Shown here piece by piece: positions 22,638-33,097 of a DNA stretch of 64,000 nucleotides. Numbering within the stretch: position 1 is the first letter of the stretch; every line of letters starts with the position of its first letter. Source of the stretch: Staphylotrichum longicolle. Taxonomy: Eukaryota; Ascomycota; Sordariomycetes; Sordariales; Chaetomiaceae. Position numbers and translations under genes: made by a program. The stretch lies in contig JAHCVI010000005.1 of the NCBI GenBank assembly GCA_019096155.1, forward strand, positions 3,583,398-3,647,397, read 5' to 3'. Below the pieces are notes generated by a model. It had not been told where the DNA came from and searched no databases. It was given only the letters and a program-made list of their open reading frames with translations.

Positions 22638-25006
22638 ATGGCGCGACTCCATTTTGACAGGAGAGCAGTATCGGAGAAGATGTGGGAGTGGCGATACAAG
22701 CTCCAGCACATCGGCGACAGCGGTGAGAAGACTCTCTCTGACTTCTCTTCGGACGAGAGCAGCGAGAAGAAGCAGCCCCTCAAACAGAAGCCGTCGGCTC
22801 CGGCGAATGGTTTGCTCGGGGGTGGCAGCAAGAACGGAGAGCTTGGAGCCAATGCTTCGGTCAAGACATTGTACGAGGGCCCTCTCAGTCGGGAGGGCAT
22901 CTATGACTGGGTCGACTACCCGCCCCGGCAGCTGAGCAAGAGCGCGGCTAAGGCACAAGACCGCGTGGCCATCAAGGTCTTCAAGGTGAAGGACCTGGAA
23001 AAGCCCGTCATCTCGGGCCGCTTCAGCCTGCGATACCACATGATTGAGATCCAGAACCCGCTACTGGTGGCTGCCCTGGCGGACATCCTCAAGGGGCAGG
23101 ACATGCATCTCGACGTTAGCGAGAACGCAACATTCAACCACCCCTTTCCGGAGCTGTACTTTGGCTACGACGGAATCGTGGCGAAGCACCGTTCTCTGGA
23201 CGAAACGGATCCTGCACACCCGCTCAAGCCCTTCCTGCTACTCCTGATCCGGCTTTTGGATGACATCTTTGCCGACACGCGCGCCAAGCTGAAGGCTCTC
23301 CGGGCCGACGGCCTGATGTCGTACAAGCTGGCCTGGACGTTGTTCCCCCAGAACACCACCGTCATCTCCTGGGGCAACAATTGCGAACTCCTTTCCAAGG
23401 TCACTGAGACATCGTACAACTGCGCGCCAGGAAGGAATGTCTTCGTCATTCACGGCAAAGTACTCCGTTTTGACGGCAGAGGCTTCCTCTGGGAGGACTT
23501 CTCCATCAGCATCGATTCCTTCACTGGCAACCGGCCCATCACCGAGCTTTCGGCGTACCCTCTCGAGTTTCACGAGGGGGCTGCTGACGTCCGGACGAGG
23601 CTAACGGCTCGAGGGAGGAAGGTCCTCGGCTTTCAGGGTCTCACATACGTCAACTACAGAGGCATCGCCATCCACACCGGGGACAAGGTCTCCGCTAAGC
23701 ACAACGTTGATTGCCGCGTGCTCATCGACGTCGTCGGCTACAACAGGCATCACCTGGCCCAGGGTGCTCGGGAGGGCAGCGATCCGCACACCAAGAGAAG
23801 GCAGCTTGTGGTCGGCGATGGTGACCATAACAATCCGGACAGCGAGGGCACGGCACCAAACTCTACCGGCACCAATGCGTCGCCCGCCGCAGTCATCAGA
23901 CGGCTCAGCCCGGGAGCCCAAGAGCGCAATAAGCAAGCCATGCTTGCTCGCGAGGCCAAAGAGCCGCTCCTCATGTTCATGATGCCCTTAATTGAAGGGT
24001 ATGCGCTCAAGAACAAGCTGTGGTTGTCCTTCTTCGTTGAGGACATCACGCCGATGGTCTTCAATGACGATGCCTACGATCACCTAGTTTACAACGAGCA
24101 GCAAAAGGATCTCATCATGTCGTTTGTTGAAAGTCATTGCGGCAATGAAACGGCCGCACAAAAACACCCGAGGGCGATGGAGGACGTGATCGCCGGGAAG
24201 GGTAAGTTCTCAGCCGAGTCCGCCACCGAGCTCTCGCTCTCGTCTTGCTGACACCAGAAACAGGACAGGGCCTGGTCATGCTGCTCAGCGGGCCACCGGG
24301 CACGGGCAAGACGCTGATGGCCGAGGCAGTGGCGGACCGCACTCGCCGCCCGCTATTTTACCTTCAAGCAGAGGACCTGGGCATCAACGCGGCTGTGCTG
24401 GGAGCCAACATCAAGAAAGTGTTTGAGATGGCCACCGAGTGGGACGCTGTGATTTTGCTCGACGAGGCCGACGTCTTCATGGCGGAGCGGCACCCGCAGG
24501 ACATTGCGCGTAACGAGCTCGTGTCCATATTTCTGCGGGAGCTCGAATACTTCCGCGGCATCATCTTCCTGACCACCAATCTCTACAGCACCATCGACTC
24601 GGCCTTCCGGAGCCGTGTCAGCCTGCACTTGCTCTTCAGCGCCCTGACGCCCGAGGCTCGCATGCTGATCTGGCGCAAATTCCTGGACCGGCTGCCTCCA
24701 CCACCACAAGCCAAGCTCTTGCTGCCCGAAGGGGGGCCGACGCCTGCCGAGAAAAAGGACAAGCAGGCTGCCACGGCCGAGACGGAAGTGGAGGAGGGCG
24801 TCTTAAGCGACGAGGACATCAAGGAGCTTTCGGCGTGGCAGCTCAACGGGCGCGAGATCAAGACAGCCGTGAAAATGACGAGGACATGGTGCGACCACAA
24901 GGGCTACCCGCTGTCATTGTCGAGGCTGGAAAACGGCATCAAGGTGACGAGTCCGCACGCGACAAAGTGCAGTCACGAGCAGGACACTTCGCTCTATGAC
25001 GAGTAG
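22638..25006 (+). CDS. Fungal AAA+ ATPase with N-terminal DUF7025-like domain, unknown function
   Basis: Exons 22638-24201 and 24264-25006 (62-bp GTAAGT intron, phase 1) give 768 residues. The C-terminal half is one AAA+ module: Walker A GPPGTGKT (about 531), Walker B VILLDEADVF (about 585), sensor 1 IFLTTNLYSTIDSAFRSR and a helical lid with WQLNGREIKTAVK. The N-terminal 450 residues contain VISGRFSLRYHMIEIQNPLL and ALADILKGQD, then SWTLFPQNT-like text (here LAWTLFPQNTTVISWGNN) and GLTYVNYRGIAIH, the hallmark of the large family of fungal proteins annotated only as DUF7025 plus AAA ATPase. No transmembrane or targeting segment is visible. These proteins expand as paralogues in filamentous fungi; their substrate is unknown. 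Both halves read without lesions. Confidence 0.85.
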
Positions 25007-25902
25007 GGAAGAAGGCAAGTCGGGCTGGCTTTGTGGGTGTAGGTGTCTTGGTTAGCGGGCAAGCTGGTATGGAGCAGCCCGGGCAAGACATGACACTGTT
25101 TGGGCCACTGCTGCGGAGGCAAGCTTGGGAACCCAACGAGATGAGGACGAACGTCCTGTTTCCCTTCCCGTTCTCTTAAGTTTGCGGTATTGTTATATTT
25201 CCATGAGCCTGGTTAAGTAGTCTCGTCTTTTCTTCGTTGGGTGGAAGAAACCCAACAACTGGAATCCCATCAGCACAGGAATTTTCTCAAAGATTGGGAA
25301 TTAGTGATGACTTCGTTGGCCGGACGAATTGAAGGAGGTAGTTTTGTGCTATTTTGGTGACCTAGCGCTGCCAGGGCTGTCTGGAGCCATGTGACCATCA
25401 ACAGACCCCAGAACACTGATGCTGCCCAGAGCTGCCATGCGACGGGTTGCGTGGTCGATGTTGCTGGTGATCAGCTTGGAACCGGCTTGGACCCCTACCA
25501 AACAAGCTCTTGAGTGGCTGGCGCCCGAACCAGTCCAGGGCAGCCCCCCAATCCCTGGCCAGTCTGCATGGGCCGCTACTGCAGAGTATGCAACCCCTCT
25601 CGTCAATACGAGAGTGTGGCTTGGACGGAATGCTTGGCGTCCATGCCATGGGATGGTTCGATGGACATCGTTCCATCAAGACAACAGAACAGCACACCAC
25701 GAGTGACACCAGTTCGCCGTTTGTTCCGGGGACGTTGGGCCCTGGGGGACGTTGAAGTGGGGGTTTGGCCTGGGTATAAGAGTTCTATTACATCTCGCCA
25801 GTCTTTCAACGAAAATGGCTTGAGTTCACGCCCAAACAAAACCCCAACTCTGCGAAACACACATACTGCTATCCTCGAGCTGTACTCTCGTTCAAATTCA
25901 TA
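25007..25902. other. Intergenic region upstream of the small secreted protein gene
   Basis: About 900 bp. The distal part is 3' flank of the AAA gene; the proximal part is promoter of the downstream gene, with a TATA-like element. No gene was seen. Confidence 0.55.
25775..25780 (+). promoter_or_regulatory. TATA-like element
   Basis: TATAAG lies about 125 bases before the ATG at 25903 of the small secreted protein gene. Position and sequence fit a fungal TATA box, but the motif is short and no transcript start is known. Confidence 0.35.
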
Positions 25903-26575
25903 ATGACCAAGCTCGCTCCGCTCGCTTTGTTTTTGCTCGCTACGATGGCCTCTGCTGCCGGACCCATCGGTGCTCGAACTGGTGGTGGTGACGGTCCGGG
26001 CTGCAAACCGAGACTCCCTCGCGATGGCAAGTGCTGGAAGGACATACTCGGACTGGAGTGGACGGTGCATGGCTTCGACTACCACGCGTCGTACACCTTC
26101 ACCAACCCGGCGCACCAGAACTCGTGGGGCTATGTCAACTTCAACCTGACCAACAACGTCGTGCCCTACACTGCAGTCTGCTCTGCTGCCAGCAGCCAGC
26201 TTTCCGACTTCTTCTACGGCACCGTCGACTACACCTGCAAGCTCCCTGCCGAGGCGCCCACCGGTGCCGCTGTCAAATTCCGCTTCAGCCGTCCCTCAGG
26301 GCAGCTCGACATCACTGAGTCCATTGTTTGCACGGAGAAGCAGACGACGTATGTCAATCCCCATCCTCTTTCCAACACTTGGACGCACTAACCGGTGGCT
26401 CTCGACACATGACAGAGGAACGTTTGTTGTCACCGGCGGGACTGAGCTGGATCTTACGTGCACCGACACAACCACCGTAACTCCAGACTGGAAGCCGGGC
26501 CAGATCTATAGCTCACGCATAGTCACATGCTCGCCTGTCGATGTTACCTTCACGCCGACTCAAGTAGTCGGATAA
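25903..26575 (+). CDS. Small secreted Cys-containing protein, possibly Alt a 1 (AA1-like) family
   Basis: Exons 25903-26348 and 26416-26575 (67-bp GTATGT...GACAG intron, phase 2) encode 201 residues. The first 18 are a clear signal peptide (MTKLAPLALFLLATMASA). The mature part has seven Cys, no transmembrane segment and alternating beta-like text: LEWTVHGFDYHASYTFTN, WGYVNFNLTN, AVKFRFSR and LDITESIVC. This order (W.V..F.....Y.F then VNF.L then a Cys after a short helix, then late C..K) resembles the Alt a 1/AA1-like fold of secreted fungal proteins and effectors; the call rests on pattern only. It stands alone between two unrelated genes. It could also be a lineage-specific secreted protein with a similar beta-barrel. 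Confidence 0.6.
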
Positions 26576-27022
26576 TGAATGCTGCGCGAGTATTACCATG
26601 TACCAGCTTAGACGCATCTCACCCAGTCATAATCTCTAATTGGGAGTACTTCCTGGACCCCTAATCAGTCCAAAAGACCAAAATCCCCTCGTGCTTTGAG
26701 AGGCCAGCCGTTTCGTGCCGCTTTGTCCTGAAGATCCGAGTTCGTTGCGTCTCTCCTAGGCTCTTAGATCCTTGTGTAATTATAAAACTGAGGGTTGAGC
26801 CTTTGCAAAGGAAGAGGAAGTGCCAAAACAGCAAAACGAGTTGGGAGGAGCTCCACTCAAGCATTGCAGAGTCACATGGAACGCCAAGAAACCCTGAGCA
26901 TTCTTGACCTCGGCGAAATGGGTGCCTCAAAACATTGATTCCTTCTTCACCGACAAAACTCCTCCACTCCTGTCCTCTAAGCACAAGCACCTACATCTGT
27001 CCACACGTCCGATAGCAAAACG
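26576..27022. other. Intergenic spacer
   Basis: About 450 bp between two + strand genes; contains the 3' UTR of the secreted protein gene and the promoter of the YhhN gene. Nothing else is visible. Confidence 0.6.
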
Positions 27023-27715
27023 ATGTCTTCTCTCCAAGAGTTACCTGCAGCCGACTCGGCCGTCCTGGCTGCCTCGATCGGCAGCGCGGTCCTGTACCTC
27101 GCCCTTGTCCGGTCTCCGCCCAGTCTCTGGCGCATGACCGTCAAGACGGCCTCGACGGCGCTCCTCTCAACAGTGGCCTTTATGCAGGGTGGACCGCGTC
27201 TCTTGGTGGGCGCCTTAGCATTGGGGTCTCTCGGCGACGCTTTCTGGCCATGGGACGACGAAACCTCGTTCCTCTGCGGTCTGGCCAGCTTCTTGACTGC
27301 CCATCTCCTCTACATCGCCGTGTTTTTCCAGAAAAACGGTAGCGGAACGGCCGCCTTCCACGTTTTGGTCGGGGGCTGGCGCGCCATGGTTGCGGGATGC
27401 TTAGGCCTCCTGGTTCCTATTATGATTGCTTCGCTGCTGCCACGGATCGGTCCGGAGCTTCGCCCGCCTGTCGTCGTTTATTCCTTGGCCATATTCGCCA
27501 TGGCCCTCACCGCCCTCACCTTGAACAGCAGCCAGCTGATTGCCGGGACGGTTATGTTTGCGGCTTCGGATAGTATTCTCTCGGCTGACCGCTTTCTTAT
27601 CTCACCGACCTCCTCGCACCGCCCCTGGATGCAGCATGCTGTGTGGATTCTCTACTACGGCGGCCAGCTGTTGATTACCCTTGGGTTTCTTTCTCTCGGG
27701 GTCGTTGCGGAATAA
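27023..27715 (+). CDS. YhhN/TMEM86-family membrane protein (lysoplasmalogenase-like)
   Basis: A single-exon gene of 230 residues starting at the first ATG after the leader (AAAACGATGTCT). It is almost entirely hydrophobic with about eight transmembrane helices. Family landmarks are LGDAFWPWDDETSFLCGLASFLTAH, shown here in part as SLGDAFWPWDDETSFLCGL, which holds the conserved acidic pair of the first half. The second half has FAASDSILSADRFL and WILYYGGQLLITLG, the conserved (S/G)D motif and C-terminal YY.gQ helix. Mammalian TMEM86 proteins hydrolyse the vinyl-ether bond of lysoplasmalogens; the fungal substrate is not established. It lies upstream of, and convergent with, the MATE gene. Confidence 0.85.
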   Translation: MSSLQELPAADSAVLAASIGSAVLYLALVRSPPSLWRMTVKTASTALLSTVAFMQGGPRLLVGALALGSLGDAFWPWDDETSFLCGLASFLTAHLLYIAVFFQKNGSGTAAFHVLVGGWRAMVAGCLGLLVPIMIASLLPRIGPELRPPVVVYSLAIFAMALTALTLNSSQLIAGTVMFAASDSILSADRFLISPTSSHRPWMQHAVWILYYGGQLLITLGFLSLGVVAE

Positions 27716-28071
27716 GCTGGTCAACTTGTCTTGGGGAGGAACTCGAGGGACCTGGAGGCTGGAAACCATGTGTTTGGTTCATTCCGAGGGCAGGGTGCCC
27801 AGGACACGCTCGATGCAAACCATATGCCGAATCGGGTTACACTCGCGGCACCTCGTTCATGTTTAGAGTAATCATAATTGCAAACCGCTCCTGTAGAGTA
27901 CCGAAGATACCGACCTAGAGCTCACTCTCACAACTCAGTGCTTGGAAAAATGATACAGCGCTGGGGCATAACTGCTCAACGGAACAACATGGACGCTAAA
28001 AGACACTCACAAACTTGTTTTCAACCATTGGCTCAACCTCCATAATAACCCTCCCCATGTTCCATCCTTCG
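27716..28071. other. Convergent spacer
   Basis: About 355 bp between the YhhN stop and the MATE stop; presumably 3' UTRs. Confidence 0.6.
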
Positions 28072-30424
28072 TTATTTCCTACTGTTAACCGGCGTCAACT
28101 TTGCCTCAACCATGACGTCCTCGGAGCGCAGCCTCTCGACAGCCTGAGCCACAGCGTCCTCCCAGTTGGCCATGTACAGGTACGTTAGTTCCATTACCGA
28201 GACACTGGAGGAGTTAGTTTTAACCTCAGGATAAGATGAGGAGCGGTCAAGACGTACCACACCAGCCCCAGCGTGATGCCCATCCAGAGCCCGGCCAGTT
28301 TCCACCCAAGAGCAAACGCCGTGGACAGCGAGATCGGAAGGGCAACAACATAGTAGGCAAATAAGTTTGCGTAGCTCCCGATCGCCTGCTGTCCAATTCC
28401 ACGGAGGAGGCCGTGGGAGACGGCGGCGAGCGCGTCGAATACCTGCATCCCCACAGACGAGGAGGACCTGGGATGCAACCTCGACCACGCTGTCGTCGTC
28501 GGTAAACACACGGGGTATGTGGTTGCGGAGTGTGACAAATATCAACATATTGAAGCACCCGACCATGCAACCGCCGACAATAGCCTGGACACAAAGAAAA
28601 GTCAACTACCAGGGGGTTCCAAGCCAGGACGATAGCGGGATACCTACGACTCTTGCAGTCACCCTAGCTGCATCGCTAAGATGGGCACCGATAAGATTGG
28701 CAACGCGAGTAGACGTCGCTATTGCCAGCGGAAATGGGATGTTGAACGACGTCGACGTGACTGTGACGAGAATGCTTTGCGCGGCCAGCTGGGTGGTGCC
28801 AAACTGAGAGGCCGAGATGGTCAGCACCTCGAGAACCGAAAACTGGGCTTCGATCATGATCATTCCAGGCAATGCCAGTTTTATCATTGGCCCTAGGAGA
28901 GGCTGTCGTTAGCTTGAAGATAACCCAAGAGGGAGAAATGAAAAAAGGAACTGGACGGCGGGAAGAAAGAGGAGTGGGCGTTTGAACACGACGTCAACGA
29001 GGGACAGCATACCCCAGTTTCTGAAAGCCTTCCGACTGAATCCGTTCCAGCACTGCGAGCCGTCGACTAGGCAGACATACAAGACCAACAACAGAGGCAG
29101 CAAGTTCTGTGTAATGGCCATAGCGGCTGCCGCTCCAGCAAAACCCCAGCCAAACTTGAAGACAAAGAGCCAGTTCTGGAGAAAGCTCAGGGGGCGCGCA
29201 ATGATTAGGGCATACGTTGTGGCATTGAAGAGACCTTGAGATTGCACAAATCTCTTGCCGCTCTCCAAGGCAGCAACCCCAGGCATGCCCAGAATGAGGA
29301 CGCGGAGAAACAGGGCGGCAAGCGAAGCAGTCTCTTTGCTTGGAACGAGGGAGGCAAGAACTGGCTCCGAAAACCACCAGAGCACGGCAATCGGCACCAT
29401 GAGGATCCATAGCAACCAGGTCATGCGCTGGGCTTGGAGCCCCACGAGATGCTTATGGCCTGACCCGTAGGCTTGGGCGCAGAGTGTGTCCAGACATGTC
29501 GCGAGCCCCTGAACAGGGACATAGCAAGTGATGCTGGCTGTCATGGTTGCCACTGATTATGGGGAAGGCGTCAGCACATTTGTCATTCTTCAAAGGGGAA
29601 GCTGCACATCTGGGCCACATACGGTTGACAGCAGCAAGCTCAACCATGCCGAGACGGCCGACGGTAAGCACGCTGCCGATGGTCACAGAGTAGTGCATCA
29701 GAAAGGTAAAAATGAGTGGTGTCGAGTATTGAATAAGCGTCTTGGCCTCGCGCTGCCAGGTCGTTGTGATGGCCCCAGCCGCTACGGCTTCTTCGAAGCA
29801 CTGATTCACTTCATCGAGCGGGGGGGTTGGCACCTCTTGGGGAGTCGCCTCCGGGAGTAGAGGGGTTGTCTCGACTGCAATGTCCGGGAAGATGGGCCCC
29901 TCGTGGTCCTTGACTTTGGTGCTGAATATCCGCCTGTACACGCGGGCCACAAGATTTGTTGGACGGGCCCTTGGGTGCTTTGGTGGCAGGATGTCATTGT
30001 CCCGCAGCAGAGAGAGCTCCGCATGAAGTGACTCTTCGACCTCGCTCGGATTCGGAACCGGCTTGTCTAGCCCCTGAATCGGGACGACAGAGTAGCCACA
30101 CCCAAACGCTACTCCGTTTGGATGGAATGCAAGTTTGGGCTCTGCTACAGTATGCTCAGACCCAACATCGGACTCGGCATTGGACGGACGACGTTGTACG
30201 GGCTCATCCTCGGAAGAACACTCGGCGATATCCCTGGTCAGGATCTCGCGAACGATCGGGGATGTCGCGAGGAAAGAAGGGGGCAGCGTCAAGCTTTCGG
30301 GGAGGAACTCGGTCAGGATCGAATGGCGGCGTCCCTGGGGCCCGCCATCGGGTATGGGTTGCGGGCTGCTGCTGGAGGACTCGGCCATGGGGAGAGTGTC
30401 GTGGAAGGATCCTCGCGACGGCAT
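28072..30424 (-). pseudogene. MATE-family multidrug/toxin extrusion transporter with one frameshift
   Basis: Five exons (30424-29623, 29552-29013, 28892-28648, 28584-28258, 28204-28072) with GT-AG introns of 70, 120, 63 and 53 bp. All exon phases agree except for one break inside exon 4. The N-terminus is long and cytosolic (about 225 residues). The MATE core shows VNLATMTASITCYVPVQGLATCLDT (here across intron 1), QAYGSGHKHLVG, FKFGWGFAGAAAA, LALPGMIMIEAQFSVLEVL, and HGLLRGIGQQAIGSYANL with YYVVALPIS. After SQVLLVC the frame must change to reach GMQVFDALAAVSHG: the run of four G on the - strand (28449-28452) has one base too many. Coding length is 2047, that is 682 codons plus 1. It may be a true null allele or a base-level sequence error in a short homopolymer. 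If intact it would be a 681-residue H+- or Na+-coupled exporter. Confidence 0.8.
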
Positions 30425-31620
30425 GACTATCACTGAACAAAAAGAAGGGCAGGGTCTCAGGAAAAGAGCCGCATTATAACTTGGAACTGACCCGCACCTT
30501 GCGGGGTGCTGGCCATGGGCTGCTCAAAGGCCTGTGTACGTCAACTCGTACACCATGTCCCACACATCCCATGTCGACCATGCAGTAGCCATCCTCAAGC
30601 CCACCCACTTGGCTGCAATGTGGGGGACCAAAAACATTGTGGTTGATGGCAAAGCTGCAGTGAACGGTTGGTGGCAACATTTTCAATCGGAGAGATATCG
30701 CGCTACTGCATGCCCCATGCGTAAGAGCTGAACGACAGGCTCGACAAGACCCTCGAAACCACCCAAACGATACGCGGTCTGGAGGCGGTGACGGATATGC
30801 TGCCATACGAAACGAGGAAACTGGCTCTGTCCGGGAGCACTTGAACAAGCTCTGATTGGGCAGATGCAGAGTTTGCCTCTGATCAACATGCAAGCGCGTT
30901 GAGCTTCCTCCCCAGACCCCCAACTTTGGTCTGATAAGCGGCGAGTCGTGGGCCACACCAATGACGCACGCCAGATGAACTGCGACCACTCAAATCGAGT
31001 AAACATCGACACCTCTGACATCATTCAAGAGATTTGAATCACACCTGAAGGCACCCCATCTAGCCCCCCATCAAAAAGGTGTACCCCCAAAGATACAACG
31101 TTGACATTCATTTGCTTTTCTTACTGGAAGGCGCTCAAATCATTCAGTGATTAAAGAGAGCTGTGACCAGCCCCAGTCATCCGCCTCCTCCTCCTCCTCC
31201 TGTTCCTGCGCATCTTTTCATCCCTTCCTTCTGTTTTGACTTTGCCTTTTTCTTGTCTCTTATTCCATCCTTTACCCCCCCCCTTTTCGCCCCCACGAAC
31301 ACGATCCGATCAAAAACACGAGAAAATAACACCAATCACGGCGGCTCTTCTTTGGCCTGAAAGACCTTAAGGGGTATTGAGCAGGTTCTCCAACGGCATG
31401 ATTGGCAGTGCCCGTCGCCAACAACAGCACGGCATACTCGCAAAGCGAATGCCCAGCAAAGCGGCAGCCGGCAGGATCCACGATGCCGCGTGCCTCCATG
31501 TCTTGAAGCCATGACTGTCAGAGCTGGCTGAGCACAATGTGTGGAGAAGAGTAGCACGCTGGGCGAGGAATGTGTGGAGGGGCAAAAGTCGGTGTCACAG
31601 TTGGAAAATGATGCGGCAAT
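30425..31620. other. Upstream region of the MATE gene with CTC microsatellite and pyrimidine-rich stretch
   Basis: No supported gene. A polypyrimidine stretch on the + strand (about 31175-31305) resembles a fungal core-promoter/leader region; the only following ATG frame of note (31398, 38 codons) is too short to call. Confidence 0.5.
31182..31201 (+). repeat. CTC trinucleotide repeat
   Basis: About six consecutive CTC units inside a longer C/T-rich stretch. Confidence 0.8.
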
Positions 31621-31689
31621 GTAATATGGTAATCCTGTTACGTCTGTTGTGAGAGCTGCCGCTGCCTCGCAGTGGGACATGGCGAGATA

Positions 31690-32179
31690 GTTCTGCCGCA
31701 GCTTACAACCACGGGCGCAGCCAAAGTGGACTTGATTTCCTTCGGGTTGTTGCGGACCATATCGGGGATGCTCACGTTTCCCTGGACAGACTGTGGTCGA
31801 AGACTGCGCAACATTGCGGACCCGGTGAGAACCTTGGCGCCGGTATGTTTGTTGGTGAAGCTAATGTCAATCTCTCGAAGACCAGTTTGCAATCCCGAGA
31901 GGCAGAGCGACACTTCCTGGATGTCGTCGAGCAGCACCATGCCCACAAGTGATCCGCTGTACTTGCGGAGTTGGTCGGGATCCTGATGGGCGGCAAACTG
32001 TCCAACACCCGGTGCACGGCGGCAGAGCAGTACTTGCCGTGGGCGACAGTCGTCGGTGGGTTGGCACGCAGTGCAACCAATGGTGAGGTATGGATCGGTT
32101 TGAAGGCCCCCGAAGTTTGCGAGTACCCTTCAATGGGCGAGGGGAGGGTTACTTCAACCTTGTGCTCGGCGGGCCTCAT
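31690..32179 (-). pseudogene. Possible relic of an unrecognised gene
   Basis: Two protein-like - strand frames abut here. One starts at 32179 (MRPAEHKVEVTLPSPIEGYS...SPLVALRANPPTTVAHGKY) and remains convincing to about 32010. A second frame takes over (FAAHQDPDQLRKYSGSLVGMVLLDDIQEVSLC...) and runs to about 31690 with NVSIPDMVRNNPKEIKSTLAAP. No intron with good sites joins them in phase, so a frameshift is likely. I do not recognise the family. Alternative: chance open frames; composition is only moderately coding-like. Confidence 0.3.
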
Positions 32180-32239
32180 TGTATGCAGTGGATGCGTCCG
32201 CTGGCGTTGTTCCGTTGGCCTGTCCTGTGGTAGTCAACA

Positions 32240-33097
32240 GTGCCAACAAGGTGAGGTCAGATTTGGGATAGACCTTGCCAGTAGTGTCTAGACTAGCAAA
32301 AATCGATTTGGACCGCCATCAGGTGGATGTCTCGAGGTCAAATGCAAGACTCAGGCTGGTGAGAATCAAGAAGTCGAGAAGTCCATATTAGCTATCGCGA
32401 AACCATAGATTGCTGTCAAGAACGGCAATATACGCGGAATTGGAACCCCGGAGCTGAGTGGGGAGGATGGTAAGCTTGGTACCTCGGTCGCCGGGGGGAG
32501 GGGGGTTGCATTGGATTGGGCGTGCCTGAGTATGGGCTGAACACGAGAATCTCTGTAGAACACCAGAGTTAGCTGGTTCCTGCGAGGCGGCATGCAAATG
32601 GACTACTGCACCACCGATCACAAGATACCAACTCCACCGCCAAGTTTCGAGGAGGAAAGAGCATAGGTACCTATTGTGGTAGACCTAACGTGTCACGCGA
32701 GCATGACCTCTTGCAATGGTGGAGTGAGCGGATTTACCTACGGCTGTGAGCTCCGCCAACTTTTATTTGCACGTACTGTGTTTTGAAGGGCTATTTGTTG
32801 ACATCTATCGTGTATCTGATTACTGGCCCCTATCCTGCCCTAATTGCTTTCGCAGCCATCGCAACAAGCGCCCACTAACCTGCCGACCCGTCCGTCCACC
32901 CTGGTTCGCTCATCAGATCATACCTTCATTTCTCTTGTACACCATGGTAACCGTGGTTCATGCCATCACACTCCGACTCGTAAGGCAGGTTGTCGGTGGC
33001 GGCGCCATGAGGAGACTGGGCGCGTGGGATCATGAACACAACAAGACCGGCACGGCCACTCGCTGCGTTGGGCTGGGGTCTGATGGTCACCCCGTTC
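32240..33097. other. Intergenic region
   Basis: No recognisable gene. It contains a short G-rich stretch near 32488-32510. It would be 3' flank of the bZIP gene. Confidence 0.5.

Noticed and set aside
28424..28475. 24-base intron in the MATE gene (CAG-GTCCTCC...GCAG) to remove the frameshift
   Set aside because: Far below the minimum intron size and it would delete conserved residues.
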